This document shows, one piece after another, positions 6,065 through 6,100 of a DNA stretch of 6,100 nucleotides. Within the stretch, counting starts at the first letter, position 1, and every line of letters starts with the position of its first letter. Below the pieces are notes generated by a model that worked only from the letters and a program-made list of their open reading frames with translations, did no database searches and had not been told where the DNA came from. Source of the DNA: JABMMZ01 sp964505065 (GTDB taxonomy: Bacteria > Bacteroidota > Bacteroidia > NS11-12g > UBA955). The stretch spans positions 1-6,100 of the forward strand of contig CAZDGF010000104.1 of assembly GCA_964505065.1 (NCBI GenBank), read 5' to 3'. A program made the translations under genes and the position numbers.

Positions 6065-6100
6065 TCAATAGGAGATTTGAAAAATTGAACTATTTGATTT

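Noticed and set aside
6061..6099. Possible C-terminal tail of a minus-strand gene entering from the right (NQIVQFFKSPID, then TAA)
   Set aside because: It is only 12 codons, and another minus-strand frame is also open there. The A-run side of the terminator at 5819-5861 would suit such a gene, but this is not evidence enough.

Overview
The window looks like chromosome of a member of the Bacteroidota (Cytophaga-Flavobacterium-Saprospira type). The DNA is AT-rich. The large protein carries a C-terminal domain of the type IX secretion system (T9SS), a system known essentially only from this phylum. Its modules (LamG jellyroll, choice-of-anchor D, CHU_C-type Ig-like) are typical of giant Bacteroidota surface proteins. 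No Shine-Dalgarno sequence precedes the main start, which is also usual there. Genus cannot be read from this stretch.

Layout. Positions 1-158 are a short AT-rich leader with one possible Bacteroidota-type promoter box. Positions 159-5573 are a single reading frame of about 1,800 codons, cut by one in-frame TAA at 3027-3029 into a 956-residue upstream product and an 847-residue downstream product whose ATG touches the stop. The first part has a signal peptide, a cysteine-rich N-terminal domain, two complete LamG + choice-of-anchor D units and the first half of a third LamG. The second part finishes that LamG and its choice-of-anchor D domain. It then has a CHU_C-type Ig-like domain with another domain apparently inserted in it, a Gly/Thr/Ser-rich module, a polyglycine linker, an FN3-like domain and the T9SS sorting domain. 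Positions 5574-5818 hold a dense cluster of palindromes and a 19-bp tandem duplication. A strong terminator with A and T runs on its two sides lies at 5819-5861. Positions 5862-6100 have no convincing gene, only a doubtful 28-codon ORF.

How it works together. Read as one protein, this would be a Sec-exported, T9SS-secreted multidomain adhesin or carbohydrate-binding surface protein. The stop codon separates the export signal (first half) from the T9SS sorting signal (second half), so neither half alone should reach the cell surface. The locus is therefore a recently inactivated gene, a readthrough or recoding case, or a sequencing or assembly error. I see no defence system, RNA-guided system or mobile-element enzyme here. 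The points most worth checking are the in-frame stop, the domain nested in the Ig-like fold and the palindrome cluster after the gene.
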